Shown: positions 17,785 through 27,475, counted from the first letter of the stretch. The stretch: 64,000 nt of DNA from Desulfobacterium sp. (GCA_016342325.1 JAEINR010000015.1:30605-94604); one strand, 5' to 3'. The notes: generated by a model not told the origin, from the sequence alone. Program-made: numbers and translations.

Positions 17785-20700
17785 ATGACCGACAATGTAA
17801 CAGGTTCGGTAGCAGTGATCGGAGGCGGTATTTCCGGCATGCTCTCTGCCCTTGACCTTGCCAATTCCGGGTATTATGTCCATCTGGTTGAAAAAAGTCC
17901 CTCCATTGGTGGTGTCATGTCCCAGTTGGACAAGACATTCCCCACCAATGATTGCGCCATGTGAATTATTTCCCCCACACTGGTCGAGGTCGGCCGGCAT
18001 CTAAATATTGAGCTACACACCCTAAGCGAAACAAAAACCATCTCCGGGGAAGCAGGGAACTTTGAAATCACCCTGGATAAAACCCCAAGATACATTGATA
18101 CGGCAAAGTGTACAGGCTGCGGCGAATGTGCCGAAGCATGCCCTGTTACCCTGCCAAGCCTTTTTGAACAAGGCCTTGGCGACAGGCAGGCCACTTACAA
18201 GCCCTATGCCCAGGCAGTACCGGGCGCTTTTTCCATCTCTAAGAAGGATCGCTCCCCCTGTACCAACGCCTGCCCCAACAGCGTCAATGCCCACGCCTAT
18301 GTGAGCTTGGCCGGGGAAAAGAAATACAAGGAGGCCCTGGAGGTCATCTACCGAACCCTTCCCCTGCCCGGCACCATCGGCAGGGTCTGCCCCCACCCCT
18401 GTGAGGATGCGTGCAGACGGGAGCAGGTTGAGTCCGCCATCTCCATCTGCACCCTGAAGCGCTTCATCGCAGACCAGGTGGATCCCAGCGAACTTGATGC
18501 ACCGGTCATCATCCCAAGGGAAGAACGGGTTGCCATCGTGGGCGCTGGCCCGGCCGGTCTGACCGCTGCAGCCTATCTTGCACGGGCAGGCGTCAAAACC
18601 ACCATCTTTGAAGCCCTTCCTGCAGCCGGCGGCATGCTCAAGGTGGGTATCCCGGATTACCGGCTGCCCCCGGCCATCCTTGAAAAAGAGGTCGGCTACA
18701 TCACCGACACCCTCGGGGTCGAGATACAGTACAACACGGCCCTTGGCAAAGACTTCACCATCGATTCTCTCATGGAAGACGGCTTCAAGTCCGTCTACCT
18801 TGCCATCGGCTGCCACAAGGGCATGGCCCTTGGCCTTGCCGGCGAAGAATCCGAAGGGGTTATTTCAGGGGTAAAGCTCCTGAAAGAGGTCGCTTTGGGA
18901 GAGTTCAAGGAACTTTCCGGCCACGTGGTCATCATCGGCGGCGGTGATGTTGCCATCGATGCTGCCCGTACCGCCCTTCGAATCGGGGCGGACAAGGTCA
19001 GCATCCTCTACAGGCGTACCGAAGCTGAAATGCCCGCCCGGGACGAGGAGATCGAAGACGCCATAGAAGAAAACGTTGAGATGCAGTTTCTCACCGCTCC
19101 CAAGGAAGTGATCAGCAAGGACGGCAAGACCGTCGGCATCAAATGCTTTAGAATGGAACTTGGTGAGCCCGACGCAAGTGGCCGTAGACGCCCGGTCCCT
19201 GTAGAAGACAGTGATTTTGTCATTGATACCGACTACATCATCCCGGCCATCGGACAGAAGACCGACGCTGCCTGCATCGATGTAAAAGCCGGCGTTGAGC
19301 TCAACAAATGGGGCGACTTGGCCGTTGATTCAATCACCTTTGAGACCAGCAGAAAAGGGGTCTTTGCCGGCGGTGACGCCGAGACAGGTGCATCCATTGC
19401 CATCAATGCAGTGGCAGCAGGCAACGAGGCCGGTGTTTCCATCTTAAGATACCTTGATGGTCAAGACCTGGCAGCCAACCGTGAGCCCGTGGAGTACGCC
19501 CAGAAGGACTTTAACAAGATTCCGGACAAGATGGACAAGGTCAAGCGCCAGTCCATGGCAAGACTGCCCATGGAGCAGCGCCTTGCCGGTTTTGACGAGG
19601 TTGAGCTGGGACTCACCGAAGAGCAGGCCCTGCTTGAGGCGAACAAATGCCTCGACTGCATGGTGTGCTGCGAATGCTATGAGTGTGTCAAGGCCTGCGG
19701 TGCCGGCGCCCTGACCCTGGAGTCCCACTTTGAGAAGCCCTCAACCGAGACCATCACCGCAGGTTCGGTGATCCTCTCCCCCGGCTTTGCCGCCTTTGAT
19801 CCTTCCGGACTGGACAATTACCAGTACGCCAACCATCCCAATGTGATGACGGCCATGGAGTTTGAGCGGATTCTCTCCGCCTCCGGCCCGACCCAGGGAC
19901 ACCTGACACGGTTTTCCGACCACAAAGAGCCCAAGAAGATCGCCTGGTTCCAGTGCGTGGGCTCCCGGGACATGAACCGGTGCGACCATAAATACTGCTC
20001 ATCGGTATGCTGCATGTACGCCCTGAAAGAGGCGGTGATCGCCAAGGAGCACGCAGGAGACGATCTTGAGTGCACCATCTTCTTCATGGACATGCGAACC
20101 CATGGCAAGGATTTTGAGCGCTACTACAACCGGGCCAAAGAACTTGGCATCCGCTTTGTCAGAAGCCGGGTTCATACGGTCAACCCAGTACTGGGCACCG
20201 ACGACCTCAACGTTCGCTACGTCAATGAGATGGGCGGCATGGAATCCGAAGAGTTCGACATGATCGTTCTCTCCGTCGGCCTTGAGATCACCCCGGAAGT
20301 GGTTGACCTTGCCGGAAAGCTCGATATCGAGCTCACCGAGGGCAACTTTGCAAAGACCAAAAGCTTTGCACCTGTGGAAACCACCCGAAAGGGTATCTTT
20401 GTCTCCGGCGCCTTCCAGGGCCCCAAGGACATCCCCCAGGCCGTTGTTGACTCAAGTGCTGCTGCGGCAGAGGCTGGCGCCATGCTGGCAACAGCCCGTG
20501 ACACCATGACAAAAACAGCTGAGGTGGTCCCTGAGACCAACGTCATCGGCGAGCGGCCCCGCATCGGCGTATTTGTCTGCAAATGCGGTTCCAACATCGC
20601 AGGCACCGTTGATGTGGAGAGCGTCCGTGACTACGCAGCCACCCTGCCCTATGTGGAGTACTGCTCGGACAGCCTCTACACCTGCTCCCAGGACACCCAG

Positions 20701-22233
20701 GACGCCATGAGCCAGCTCATCAAGGAGCACAACCTGAACCGGATCGTGGTAGCGGCCTGTACGCCAAAGACCCATGAGCCGCTCTTCCAGGAGACCCTGA
20801 TCAATGCCGGGCTCAACAAGTACCTGTTTGAAATGACCAACATCAGGAACCACGCTTCCTGGGTTCACAAGGCAAACCCTGGTCTTGCCACCGAGAAGTC
20901 CAAGGACCTGGTCCGCATGGCCGTCGCCAAGGTGGGCCTCATGGAGCCCCTGAAGGAAGCGGAGCTTACGGTCAACCAGGCAGCCATGGTCATCGGCGGC
21001 GGCATCGCCGGTATCACCAGCGCCAAGAACCTTGCCGAGCAGGGATACGAAGTTCACCTGGTGGAAAAGGACTCAAAGCTGGGCGGCCAGGCCAACAACC
21101 TCTACAAGACCTATCTGGAAGAAGATATCCAGGAAGGGCTTTCAGCGCTTGTGGCATCGGTTGAAACCAATGACCGGATTCACCTGCATCTCGACACCAC
21201 CCTGGATGAGGTTGAGGGATTTGTGGGCAATTTCAAGTCCACCCTCACCGCCAATGGCGAGACCCAAACCCTCGACCATGGTGTGGCCGTCATTGCAACG
21301 GGCGCCACCGGGCTGAAACCCAAAGAATACTGCTACGGCGAGGATCCGAGGATTCTCACCAGCCTGGAGCTTGACCGGAAATTCATCGACAAGGATGCGT
21401 CGGTCAAAGAGGCCGGCACCGCCGTATTCATCCAGTGCGTGGGTTCAAGGGACACGGACCGCCCCTACTGCTCACGGGTCTGCTGCACCCACTCCATTGA
21501 CAACGCCCTGGAGCTCAAGACCCTTAATCCCGAAATGGATGTCTACATCCTCTACCGGGATATCAGGACCTATGGAGAGCGGGAGTACAAGTACCAGAAG
21601 GCTCGGGAGGCGGGCGTCATCTTCATTCGCTACTCCCTTGACAACAAACCTGTGGTGAATATCGGGGACGAACATCTCACCGTGACGGTCACCGACCATG
21701 TCCTGGGGGTTCCCCTTGAGATCGAGACCGATCTTCTCACCCTGGCCACGGCCATCGTTCCCAACAAGGATGAAACCCTTGCCAACTTCTTCAAGGTACC
21801 CTTGAACGAGGACGGCTTCTTTGTTGAGCGCCACGCAAAACTTGGACCCTCTGAGTTTGCAACCGACGGCGTGTTCCTCTGCGGACTTGCCCACTATCCC
21901 AAGCCTGTGGATGAGGCCATTGCCCACGGACAGGCAGCCGCTTCCAGGGCCGTGACCCTGCTTGCAAGGGAGACGGTCAGGATGAGCGGCAACGTGGCAA
22001 ATGTGGATCCCATGGCCTGCAGCTCCTGCGGCGTGTGTGTCTCCATCTGCCCCTACTCTGCCCCAAGCTTTGCTTTGGAAGGCAGATTTGCGGGAACAGC
22101 CGAGGTCAACCCGGTTCTGTGCAAGGGATGTGGCCTCTGTGTGGCCTCCTGCAGGTCCGGCGCCCTCCACCTCAAAGGGTTTGACACGAACCAGATATTT
22201 GCCCAGATATTTGCTCTGGATGAAGCAGTATAA
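17785..22233 (+). CDS. hdrA: Selenocysteine HdrA-GltD-HdrA fusion, flavin-based electron-transfer subunit
   Basis: Reading through TGA 17962-17964 as selenocysteine gives one 1482-residue protein starting at ATG 17785 behind AGGAGA. The N-terminus is an HdrA-type FAD domain ([17 protein letters not shown]) whose redox motif is CAMU, Cys57 and Sec60. Next come a ferredoxin motif near residue 108 ([12 protein letters not shown]), a GltD-like NADPH-binding module from about 150 to 600 ([43 protein letters not shown]), and an Fe-S motif near 622. A second HdrA-type half follows ([13 protein letters not shown] near 928, [17 protein letters not shown] near 1066), with two 4Fe-4S motifs near 1411 and 1444. 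HdrA proteins split electrons between two acceptors using FAD. The start of a five-gene operon with flx-type genes supports NAD(P)H-linked bifurcation, with details inferred. Confidence 0.9.
17980..17997 (+). promoter_or_regulatory. SECIS hairpin of hdrA
   Basis: CTGGTC (17980-17985) pairs with GGCCGG (17992-17997), including two G-U pairs, around the loop GAGGTC. It starts 15 bases after the UGA, and the loop carries the conserved GGU. This matches the bacterial SECIS format within the coding region. Confidence 0.7.
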
Positions 22234-22248
22234 AGGAGAAATCTAATA

Positions 22249-22671
22249 ATGACGGAACAAAAGACTAAAATTGTCGCTTTCCTGTGTAACTGGTGCAGCT
22301 ATGGTGCTGCCGATCTTGCCGGTGTGAGCAGAATGCAGTACCCGGCCGATGTCCGGGTAATCCGGATACCATGCTCCGGGCGAATGAGCCCAAAATTCAT
22401 CCTGAGTGCTTTCAGGGAAGGCGCCGACGGCGTATGGGTCTCCGGTTGACATCCCGGAGAATGCCATTACCTGGAAGGTAATTATTATGCACGCAGAAAG
22501 TTCGCCCTCATGGGAAATCTACTTGAGCACATGGGAATTGAAAAGGACAGGCTCCACTTCTCCTGGATCTCCTCGGCAGAAGCAACCAAATTTGTGGATG
22601 TTGTCACAAAGGTCAGCGAGGCGGTCAACGCCCTTGGGCCCAACCATAAACTTGTAAAAAACGCGGGTTAA
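22249..22671 (+). CDS. MvhD/FlxD-type hydrogenase delta subunit, selenoprotein
   Basis: The ATG at 22249 follows AAAGGAG, 15 bases after hdrA. The frame reads through TGA 22447-22449 (codon 67) to TAA 22669, giving 140 residues. The family pattern is intact on both sides of the [18 protein letters not shown] near the start, RIPCSGRM, and then [16 protein letters not shown], where other members have Cys in place of Sec. The C-terminal half ([19 protein letters not shown]) is also typical. The subunit carries a 2Fe-2S cluster and passes electrons between HdrA and its partner. Ending at the UGA would remove half the protein, so read-through is the better explanation. Confidence 0.9.
22466..22482 (+). 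promoter_or_regulatory. SECIS hairpin of the MvhD/FlxD gene
   Basis: ATTACC (22466-22471) pairs perfectly with GGTAAT (22477-22482) around the loop TGGAA, beginning 17 bases after the UGA. The position and stem are right for a bacterial SECIS. The loop is less canonical than in the other two sites. Confidence 0.6.
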
Positions 22672-22684
22672 GGGGATAGCTACA

Positions 22685-23632
22685 ATGAACACATATACAA
22701 AAAAAATCAGGGAGCTGGCCTCAAACCTGTTAAAGGAAGGCAAGGTCGACCTGGTCATCGGTTTCAAGGAAGGAACCGTCCCCATGGCCACCGCCCCCGG
22801 CATCGCAAGAACGCCTGAAGAGGCAGACGGTTTTGTCTGGGACGCCAATTGCAGTCTCAACCTGACCAACTACCTCACTAATAAGAAGGAAAAAATTGGG
22901 ATCATCGCCAAGGGCTGTGATTCCAGAAGCATTGTCAACCATATCATTGAGAACAAGATCTCACGGGATCAGCTCCATATTATCGGGGTGCCCTGCACCG
23001 GCATGGTTGACAAAAATAAAATCCGCGGCCTGTTCGAAGATGAGATCACGGAGTTTAAGGAGGAAGGGGACGTCATCCGGGTCAAAACCGGTGCCAAGGA
23101 ACTCACCATCGACAAACAGGAATACCTCAGGGGCAACTGCCGGACCTGCATGCACCGCAATCCGGTGATCCATGACGATCTTGTGGCAGAACCCGTGGTT
23201 GAGCAGAAGCTTGCGGATCCCTTCAAGGATGTCAAGGCCATTGAGGCCATGGATGCGGACGAGAAGTGGAACCACTTCGAAAACCTGCTTTCCGGTTGTA
23301 TCCGCTGTTATGCCTGTAGGAACGCCTGTCCCCTGTGCTACTGCCCCACCTGCTTTGTGGATGAAGCCAATCCCCAGTGGGTTGGAAAGGGCCAGGATCC
23401 CACAGATATACGGACATTCCACTTCCTCCGGGCCTACCACTGCGCCGGCCGCTGCACCGACTGCGGCGCCTGTGAAGACGCCTGTCCCATGGATATCAAG
23501 GTAAGGGACTTCACACGGAAACTGGTGAAGGACAGCTTTGAGATCTATGGATGGGAAGCAGGACTGACCCTGGACCAGAGACCGCCGCTGGATACATTCA
23601 AGCCTGAAGATCCTGACGATTTTATCAAGTAA
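22685..23632 (+). CDS. FlxC-like FrhB-type iron-sulfur subunit
   Basis: This 315-residue protein resembles coenzyme F420 hydrogenase/dehydrogenase beta subunits at its N-terminus (IGIIAKGCDSRSIVNHIIE and IGVPCTGMVD), followed by CRTCMHRNP. Two 4Fe-4S motifs fill the last third: CIRCYACRNACPLCYCPTC and CTDCGACEDACPMDIKV. There is no signal peptide, so it should act in the cytoplasm as an electron relay. It lies 13 bases after the MvhD/FlxD gene and 16 bases before the next subunit, so the operon is tight. Assignment to FlxC rather than FlxB is by order and similarity only. Confidence 0.78.
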   Translation: MNTYTKKIRELASNLLKEGKVDLVIGFKEGTVPMATAPGIARTPEEADGFVWDANCSLNLTNYLTNKKEKIGIIAKGCDSRSIVNHIIENKISRDQLHIIGVPCTGMVDKNKIRGLFEDEITEFKEEGDVIRVKTGAKELTIDKQEYLRGNCRTCMHRNPVIHDDLVAEPVVEQKLADPFKDVKAIEAMDADEKWNHFENLLSGCIRCYACRNACPLCYCPTCFVDEANPQWVGKGQDPTDIRTFHFLRAYHCAGRCTDCGACEDACPMDIKVRDFTRKLVKDSFEIYGWEAGLTLDQRPPLDTFKPEDPDDFIK

Positions 23633-23648
23633 TATAAAGGGTACCTAT

Positions 23649-24701
23649 ATGAAAGTCATAAAGATTGACAAAAACGACTGGACCAGGGGCATTGATAAAT
23701 CCAGGGAGACGTATCAGCTTTTCGGTCCTGTAACAGATAAAAACCAATCGGTTTTCAAACAGCTTGGCAAGGATGCCTATCCTGAGATGGGCAGAACGGA
23801 CACCATCATGTCCCCCAAGTCCGTACTCTTTCCCCAGACGGAAAAGATCCTCACGGCCTCCCTTGACGAGTCAGTGGAAAACCACCACATCATGCAAATG
23901 CCTGAAACCGACACCACCCCCCGGGCGGTGATCGGCATACGGCCCTACGATGCCAAGGCAGTCCAGCTGGTAAAGCTGAACTTCGACACCCCTGAATACA
24001 GGGACACCTACTGGTGCGACGCCTATGAGGCCACCACCTTTGTCGGGCTTGCCGTGAATCAGCCTTCGGCCTCAGACTTCAGCACCTCCATGGGAAGCGG
24101 TCCCTTTGCCGAAGAAGGGCTGGATCTTTTGCTGGTGGATCTGGATGATCACTACCTTGCAAAGGTGCTCACCCCAAAGGGGGAGACATTCCTTGACGGT
24201 GCCGGGTTTAATGGGACTGCAGATACCGACGCAAGCCTGAAAACCATCCAAGGGATGAAAGAGGCGGCCGAGGCGGCCATCACATCCCTGGTCCCCACGG
24301 ACAAGCTCAAGGAGAAGTCCCTCCTTGACCTTCACGGTGCACCCTTCTGGGAGGATACGGCCTTCTCCTGCATCAACTGCGGCACCTGTACCTTTGTTTG
24401 CCCCACCTGCTGGTGCTTTGACATCCAGGACGAGACAAAGGGCAAGTCAACCAGCCGGTTCCGCAACTGGGATTCCTGCATGTCGCCCTTGTTCACAATG
24501 CACGGCTCGGGCCACAACCCCAGGGGGGAAAAAACCCAGCGGGTTCGCCAGCGGTTCATGCACAAGCTCAAGTACTTTTTGGACAAATATGACCAGGGAA
24601 GCATGTGCGTCGGATGCGGCAGATGTGTTGAGAAATGTCCGGTTAACATCGACATTCGCAGCATCTGTAACACCATGAACTCGTATGAGCCGCAGAAATA
24701 G
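23649..24701 (+). CDS. FlxB-like / HydB-AsrA-like 4Fe-4S subunit
   Basis: The 350-residue product resembles the beta subunit of sulfhydrogenase and AsrA of anaerobic sulfite reductase. The N-terminal two thirds contain RAVIGIRPYDAKAVQLVK and FVGLAVNQP. The C-terminal third binds two 4Fe-4S clusters through CINCGTCTFVCPTCWCFD and CVGCGRCVEKCPVNIDIR. In the family this subunit carries electrons between the NAD(P)H-oxidising flavoprotein and the catalytic partner. The gene order here, hdrA-flxD-flxC-flxB-flxA, is consistent with an NADH-linked module in which this is the link to the flavoprotein encoded next. Confidence 0.8.
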   Translation: MKVIKIDKNDWTRGIDKSRETYQLFGPVTDKNQSVFKQLGKDAYPEMGRTDTIMSPKSVLFPQTEKILTASLDESVENHHIMQMPETDTTPRAVIGIRPYDAKAVQLVKLNFDTPEYRDTYWCDAYEATTFVGLAVNQPSASDFSTSMGSGPFAEEGLDLLLVDLDDHYLAKVLTPKGETFLDGAGFNGTADTDASLKTIQGMKEAAEAAITSLVPTDKLKEKSLLDLHGAPFWEDTAFSCINCGTCTFVCPTCWCFDIQDETKGKSTSRFRNWDSCMSPLFTMHGSGHNPRGEKTQRVRQRFMHKLKYFLDKYDQGSMCVGCGRCVEKCPVNIDIRSICNTMNSYEPQK

Positions 24702-24720
24702 AGTGAATATTGGAGGAAAA

Positions 24721-25566
24721 ATGGATAATCCATATATGCCTTATCCGGTACGCATCGATGATATAGAGATCGCTACCGAGGATAAATCTTTGAAGACGTT
24801 CAAATTTGTCTTCCTGAACAAAGAGGATGAAGAGAAGTTCTCTTACCAGGCAGGCCAGTTTGCTGAACTGTCCATCCCAGGCGTCGGAGAGATCCCCATC
24901 GGAATCGCTTCTTCTCCTGTGGAAAAAGGATTTGTCAAATTTACAGTGTTCAAGACCGGCGTTGTCACCTCCCACCTTCACAACATGAAGGTGGGGGATA
25001 TTATGGGAATCAGGGGTCCTTTGGGCAACTGGTATCCCTGGGACAAGCTTGAGGGTAAAAACGTGGTGATCATCGGCGGAGGGTTTGCCTTTACGACCCT
25101 TCGATCTTCGATCATCTACATGCTCGATCCGGCAAACCGGGCGAAATTCGGCACCATAGACGTGGTTTACGGCGCACGGTCCCCGGGCATGCTCCTTTAC
25201 AGGGACGAGCTATTTGAGTGGGAGCAGCGGGACGACATCAACATGCATATCACCGTTGACGGCACCGATGATCCCGACTGGAAATACAATGTGGGATTTG
25301 TTCCGACCATTGTGGAGCAGAACGCGCCCAAGGCGGACCCCGACACCTACGCCATCATATGCGGACCTCCCATCATGATCAAGTTCACCCAGCCAGCCCT
25401 TGAAAAACTGGGCTATGGCGAGGAGCAGATCATCATGTCCCTTGAGAACCGCATGAAGTGCGGTATCGGCATGTGCGGAAGATGCAACATCGGCAAGGAA
25501 CTTGTTTGCAAGGATGGCCCGGTCTTTACTCTAAAAGAGATCAATTTGACTCCCAAGGAGTATTAG
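24721..25566 (+). CDS. FlxA-like / HydG-type FAD/NAD(P)-binding subunit
   Basis: This 281-residue protein is a ferredoxin-NADP reductase-type subunit. It has the FAD-binding segment IPIGIASSP, the pyridine-nucleotide segment NVVIIGGGFAFTTLRSSIIY and, near the C-terminus, a 2Fe-2S motif (CGIGMCGRCNIGKELVC). These match HydG/AsrB/FlxA proteins, which oxidise NAD(P)H and pass electrons on to an iron-sulfur partner. The start at 24721 is preceded by GGAGGAAAA; a longer open frame overlaps the upstream gene and is unlikely. It is the last gene of the hdrA operon, and dsrC follows after 138 bases on a separate promoter. Confidence 0.88.
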   Translation: MDNPYMPYPVRIDDIEIATEDKSLKTFKFVFLNKEDEEKFSYQAGQFAELSIPGVGEIPIGIASSPVEKGFVKFTVFKTGVVTSHLHNMKVGDIMGIRGPLGNWYPWDKLEGKNVVIIGGGFAFTTLRSSIIYMLDPANRAKFGTIDVVYGARSPGMLLYRDELFEWEQRDDINMHITVDGTDDPDWKYNVGFVPTIVEQNAPKADPDTYAIICGPPIMIKFTQPALEKLGYGEEQIIMSLENRMKCGIGMCGRCNIGKELVCKDGPVFTLKEINLTPKEY

Positions 25567-25599
25567 GCGTTTTTTTTAAGGCTGGGACGATCTTTGATA

Positions 25600-25628
25600 T
25601 TGACAACAGCCTACTCCTAGTCTATTGT
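25600..25628 (+). promoter_or_regulatory. Probable promoter of dsrC
   Basis: TTGACA at 25600-25605 and TATTGT at 25623-25628 have a 17-base spacer and lie 77 bases upstream of the dsrC start. dsrC is thus probably transcribed on its own as well as from the operon upstream. Confidence 0.5.
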
Positions 25629-25704
25629 TCGAAAATGTAAATTCTAAAGATGACGGCAAGTCTTGCTTATAGAAAACTTTTATTTTTTTACAGGAGGAAG
25701 TTCA

Positions 25705-26022
25705 ATGGCAACAATTGAGATGAATGGAAAATCATTCGAGATAGATGAAGACGGATTTCTGCTCGACTACAAGACTTTTACTAACGATTGGGTCGAGTAC
25801 GTTCGTCAGCAGGAAGGTATTGACGAGCTGAACGACGAGCATTGGAAAGTGGTTAAAGTTCTCCAGGACTACTATGAAAAAAATGGTATTGCTCCCATGG
25901 TACGGGTTCTCTCCAAGCTTACCAAGTTCAAGCTCAAGCACATCTATGAGCTCTTCCCCTCAGGACCTGGTAAAGGAGCTTGCAAGATGGCAGGTCTTCC
26001 CAAACCTACAGGATGTGTATAA
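25705..26022 (+). CDS. dsrC: DsrC, sulfur-carrier of dissimilatory sulfite reductase
   Basis: This 105-residue protein has the C-terminal arm that defines functional DsrC: GACKMAGLPKPTGCV, with cysteines at 93 and 104 separated by ten residues. It is known that DsrC carries sulfur as a trisulfide between these two cysteines, and that a membrane or soluble reductase reduces it. The DsrE/TusE-like paralogues usually lack one of these cysteines, so this is the full form. The start is fixed by AGGAGG at 25692. A strong terminator follows the gene. The dsrAB genes are not in this window. Confidence 0.95.
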   Translation: MATIEMNGKSFEIDEDGFLLDYKTFTNDWVEYVRQQEGIDELNDEHWKVVKVLQDYYEKNGIAPMVRVLSKLTKFKLKHIYELFPSGPGKGACKMAGLPKPTGCV

Positions 26023-26052
26023 TATCGATAGACTGATATATTCATAACCGTT

Positions 26053-26088
26053 AAAAAGGCTCTGCGAACCATTTGCAGAGCCTTTTTT
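26053..26088 (+). terminator. Intrinsic terminator after dsrC
   Basis: AAAAAGGCTCTGC (26053-26065) pairs with GCAGAGCCTTTTTT (26075-26088) over 13 bp with a 9-base loop. The run of T follows the GC-rich stem. It begins 31 bases after the dsrC stop. Confidence 0.9.
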
Positions 26089-26114
26089 AATGGCACCACC
26101 CCAAGGAACTTCCC

Positions 26115-26570
26115 ATGCCCCAGATAGACGACATTGACAAAAAAATAATCAACAGGATCCAGGCCCTTTTCCCCATTGAGCCAAGACCCTTCAGGGCCAT
26201 TGCAAGGGACCTTGACCTTGACGAAGCCGATGTGATCGCCCGGGTACGACAGCTCAAGGACGACGGAATCATACGGCGAATCGGCGGCAACTTCAGCCCG
26301 GACAAGCTGGGATTTCATTCCACCCTGTGCGCCGCCTGCGTACCCGATCACAAAATAGACCTTTTTACCGAAACCGTGAACAGCTACTCAGGTGTCACCC
26401 ACAACTACATGCGCAGCCACACCTACAACATCTGGTTCACTTTTATCGCCCAAAGCGTCGCCCTCATTGAAAGTCATCTTGAAGAAATATCAAAAACCAC
26501 CGGCGTTACCGAGATCTTGAATCTTCCGGCAACCGACGTGTTCAAGATTAACGCCCAGTTCAAGGTATGA
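26115..26570 (+). CDS. Siroheme decarboxylase-type Lrp/AsnC protein (AhbA/AhbB/NirL family)
   Basis: This 151-residue protein has an AsnC-like winged-helix N-terminus (DIDKKIINRIQALFP, then RQLKDDGIIRRIGGNF) and a C-terminal ligand domain with HNYMRSHTYNIWFTF. The motif HNYxRxHxYNxWFT characterises AhbA/AhbB/NirDLGH proteins, which remove carboxyl groups from siroheme on the way to heme (or heme d1). Those proteins normally act as a pair, but a second member is not visible nearby. In a sulfate reducer this fits the siroheme-to-heme branch. Its stop overlaps the following hydrolase start by four bases, so the two are coupled. A regulator function cannot be excluded. Confidence 0.82.
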   Translation: MPQIDDIDKKIINRIQALFPIEPRPFRAIARDLDLDEADVIARVRQLKDDGIIRRIGGNFSPDKLGFHSTLCAACVPDHKIDLFTETVNSYSGVTHNYMRSHTYNIWFTFIAQSVALIESHLEEISKTTGVTEILNLPATDVFKINAQFKV

Positions 26571-27370
26571 ATCCGACCAGGGCTGCCCTGGTCCTCCAGC
26601 ACTCACCTCCCGGAGAGACCCGTGCCAACCTTGATACCTGTCTTGAGCTTGCAACCCAGGCCGCTGACCTAGGTGCAGACCTTGTCCTGTTTCCGGAACT
26701 CAACATCACAGGCTATTGCACAAACAGCGAGATCGCTTCTTTTGCTGCCCCCCTGCCCGGCCCCATCACCGACGCCCTCCTGGATACCGCCACCCGCCTG
26801 AACATCACCATCCTGGCGGGCATGCTTGAGAAAGAAGGTGCAAACACCCTCTTTGCCACCCACGTGGCAGCCATGAAAAACGGCTCCCTTGGCCGCTACA
26901 GGAAACTTCACCTGGCCCCTCCGGAAAAAGAAATCTTCACCCAGGGCACAACCATCGAGACCTTTACAACCAACGACTTCAACTTCGGCATCCAGATGTG
27001 CTATGACGCCCATTTCCCAGAACTTTCCACCCGGATGGCCCTTGGGGGTGCGGACATTCTACTTATCCCCCATGCATCCCCCCGGAAGACACCCAAGGAA
27101 AAACTGGACTCCTGGATGCGCCATTTAGGGGCAAGGGCCTTTGACAACGGCCTCTTTGTGCTGGCCTGCAACCAGGTGGGCACCCACCCAAGCGGCCTTG
27201 CCTTCCCCGGGGTAGCGGTGGCCATCGGACCGGACGGCAAGATCATCAAAAGCCTCCTGGGAGACCATGGAGATCTCTTAATCCTAGACCTTGACAGTGA
27301 ACTGTTGGAGCGGGTCAGAAGCCACAGGATGCGCTATTTTCTACCCAACAGACGGAATGATCTCTACTGA
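26567..27370 (+). CDS. Nitrilase-superfamily carbon-nitrogen hydrolase
   Basis: The 267-residue protein has the Glu-Lys-Cys catalytic triad of the family: Glu44 in LFPELNITGY, Lys113 in RYRKLHLAPP and Cys145 in GIQMCYDAHFPE. These enzymes hydrolyse amides or nitriles in the cytoplasm; the substrate is not predictable here. The start overlaps the stop of the siroheme decarboxylase-type gene as ATGA, so the pair is translated together. Whether the two functions are linked is not obvious, and no other heme-pathway gene is nearby. Confidence 0.88.
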   Translation: MNPTRAALVLQHSPPGETRANLDTCLELATQAADLGADLVLFPELNITGYCTNSEIASFAAPLPGPITDALLDTATRLNITILAGMLEKEGANTLFATHVAAMKNGSLGRYRKLHLAPPEKEIFTQGTTIETFTTNDFNFGIQMCYDAHFPELSTRMALGGADILLIPHASPRKTPKEKLDSWMRHLGARAFDNGLFVLACNQVGTHPSGLAFPGVAVAIGPDGKIIKSLLGDHGDLLILDLDSELLERVRSHRMRYFLPNRRNDLY

Positions 27371-27475
27371 TTGTACTGATTGATTATGGGGGGGTAAAAA
27401 CGGGGAGGCTGGAACGGCAACCCAATAACAGGGCCATTGAGATGACCCTGTTATCAACCGTCGCCCCTTGTTGAA

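Noticed and set aside
17743..17964. hdrA as two genes: a 60-residue fragment and a GTG-started protein at 18301
   Set aside because: The 112 codons between TGA and 18301 are open and contain a ferredoxin motif and HdrA-type sequence; a SECIS-like hairpin follows the TGA. One selenoprotein explains all of it.
22249..22449. A truncated MvhD pseudogene ending at 22449
   Set aside because: Codons after the TGA match the family without gap up to a proper stop.
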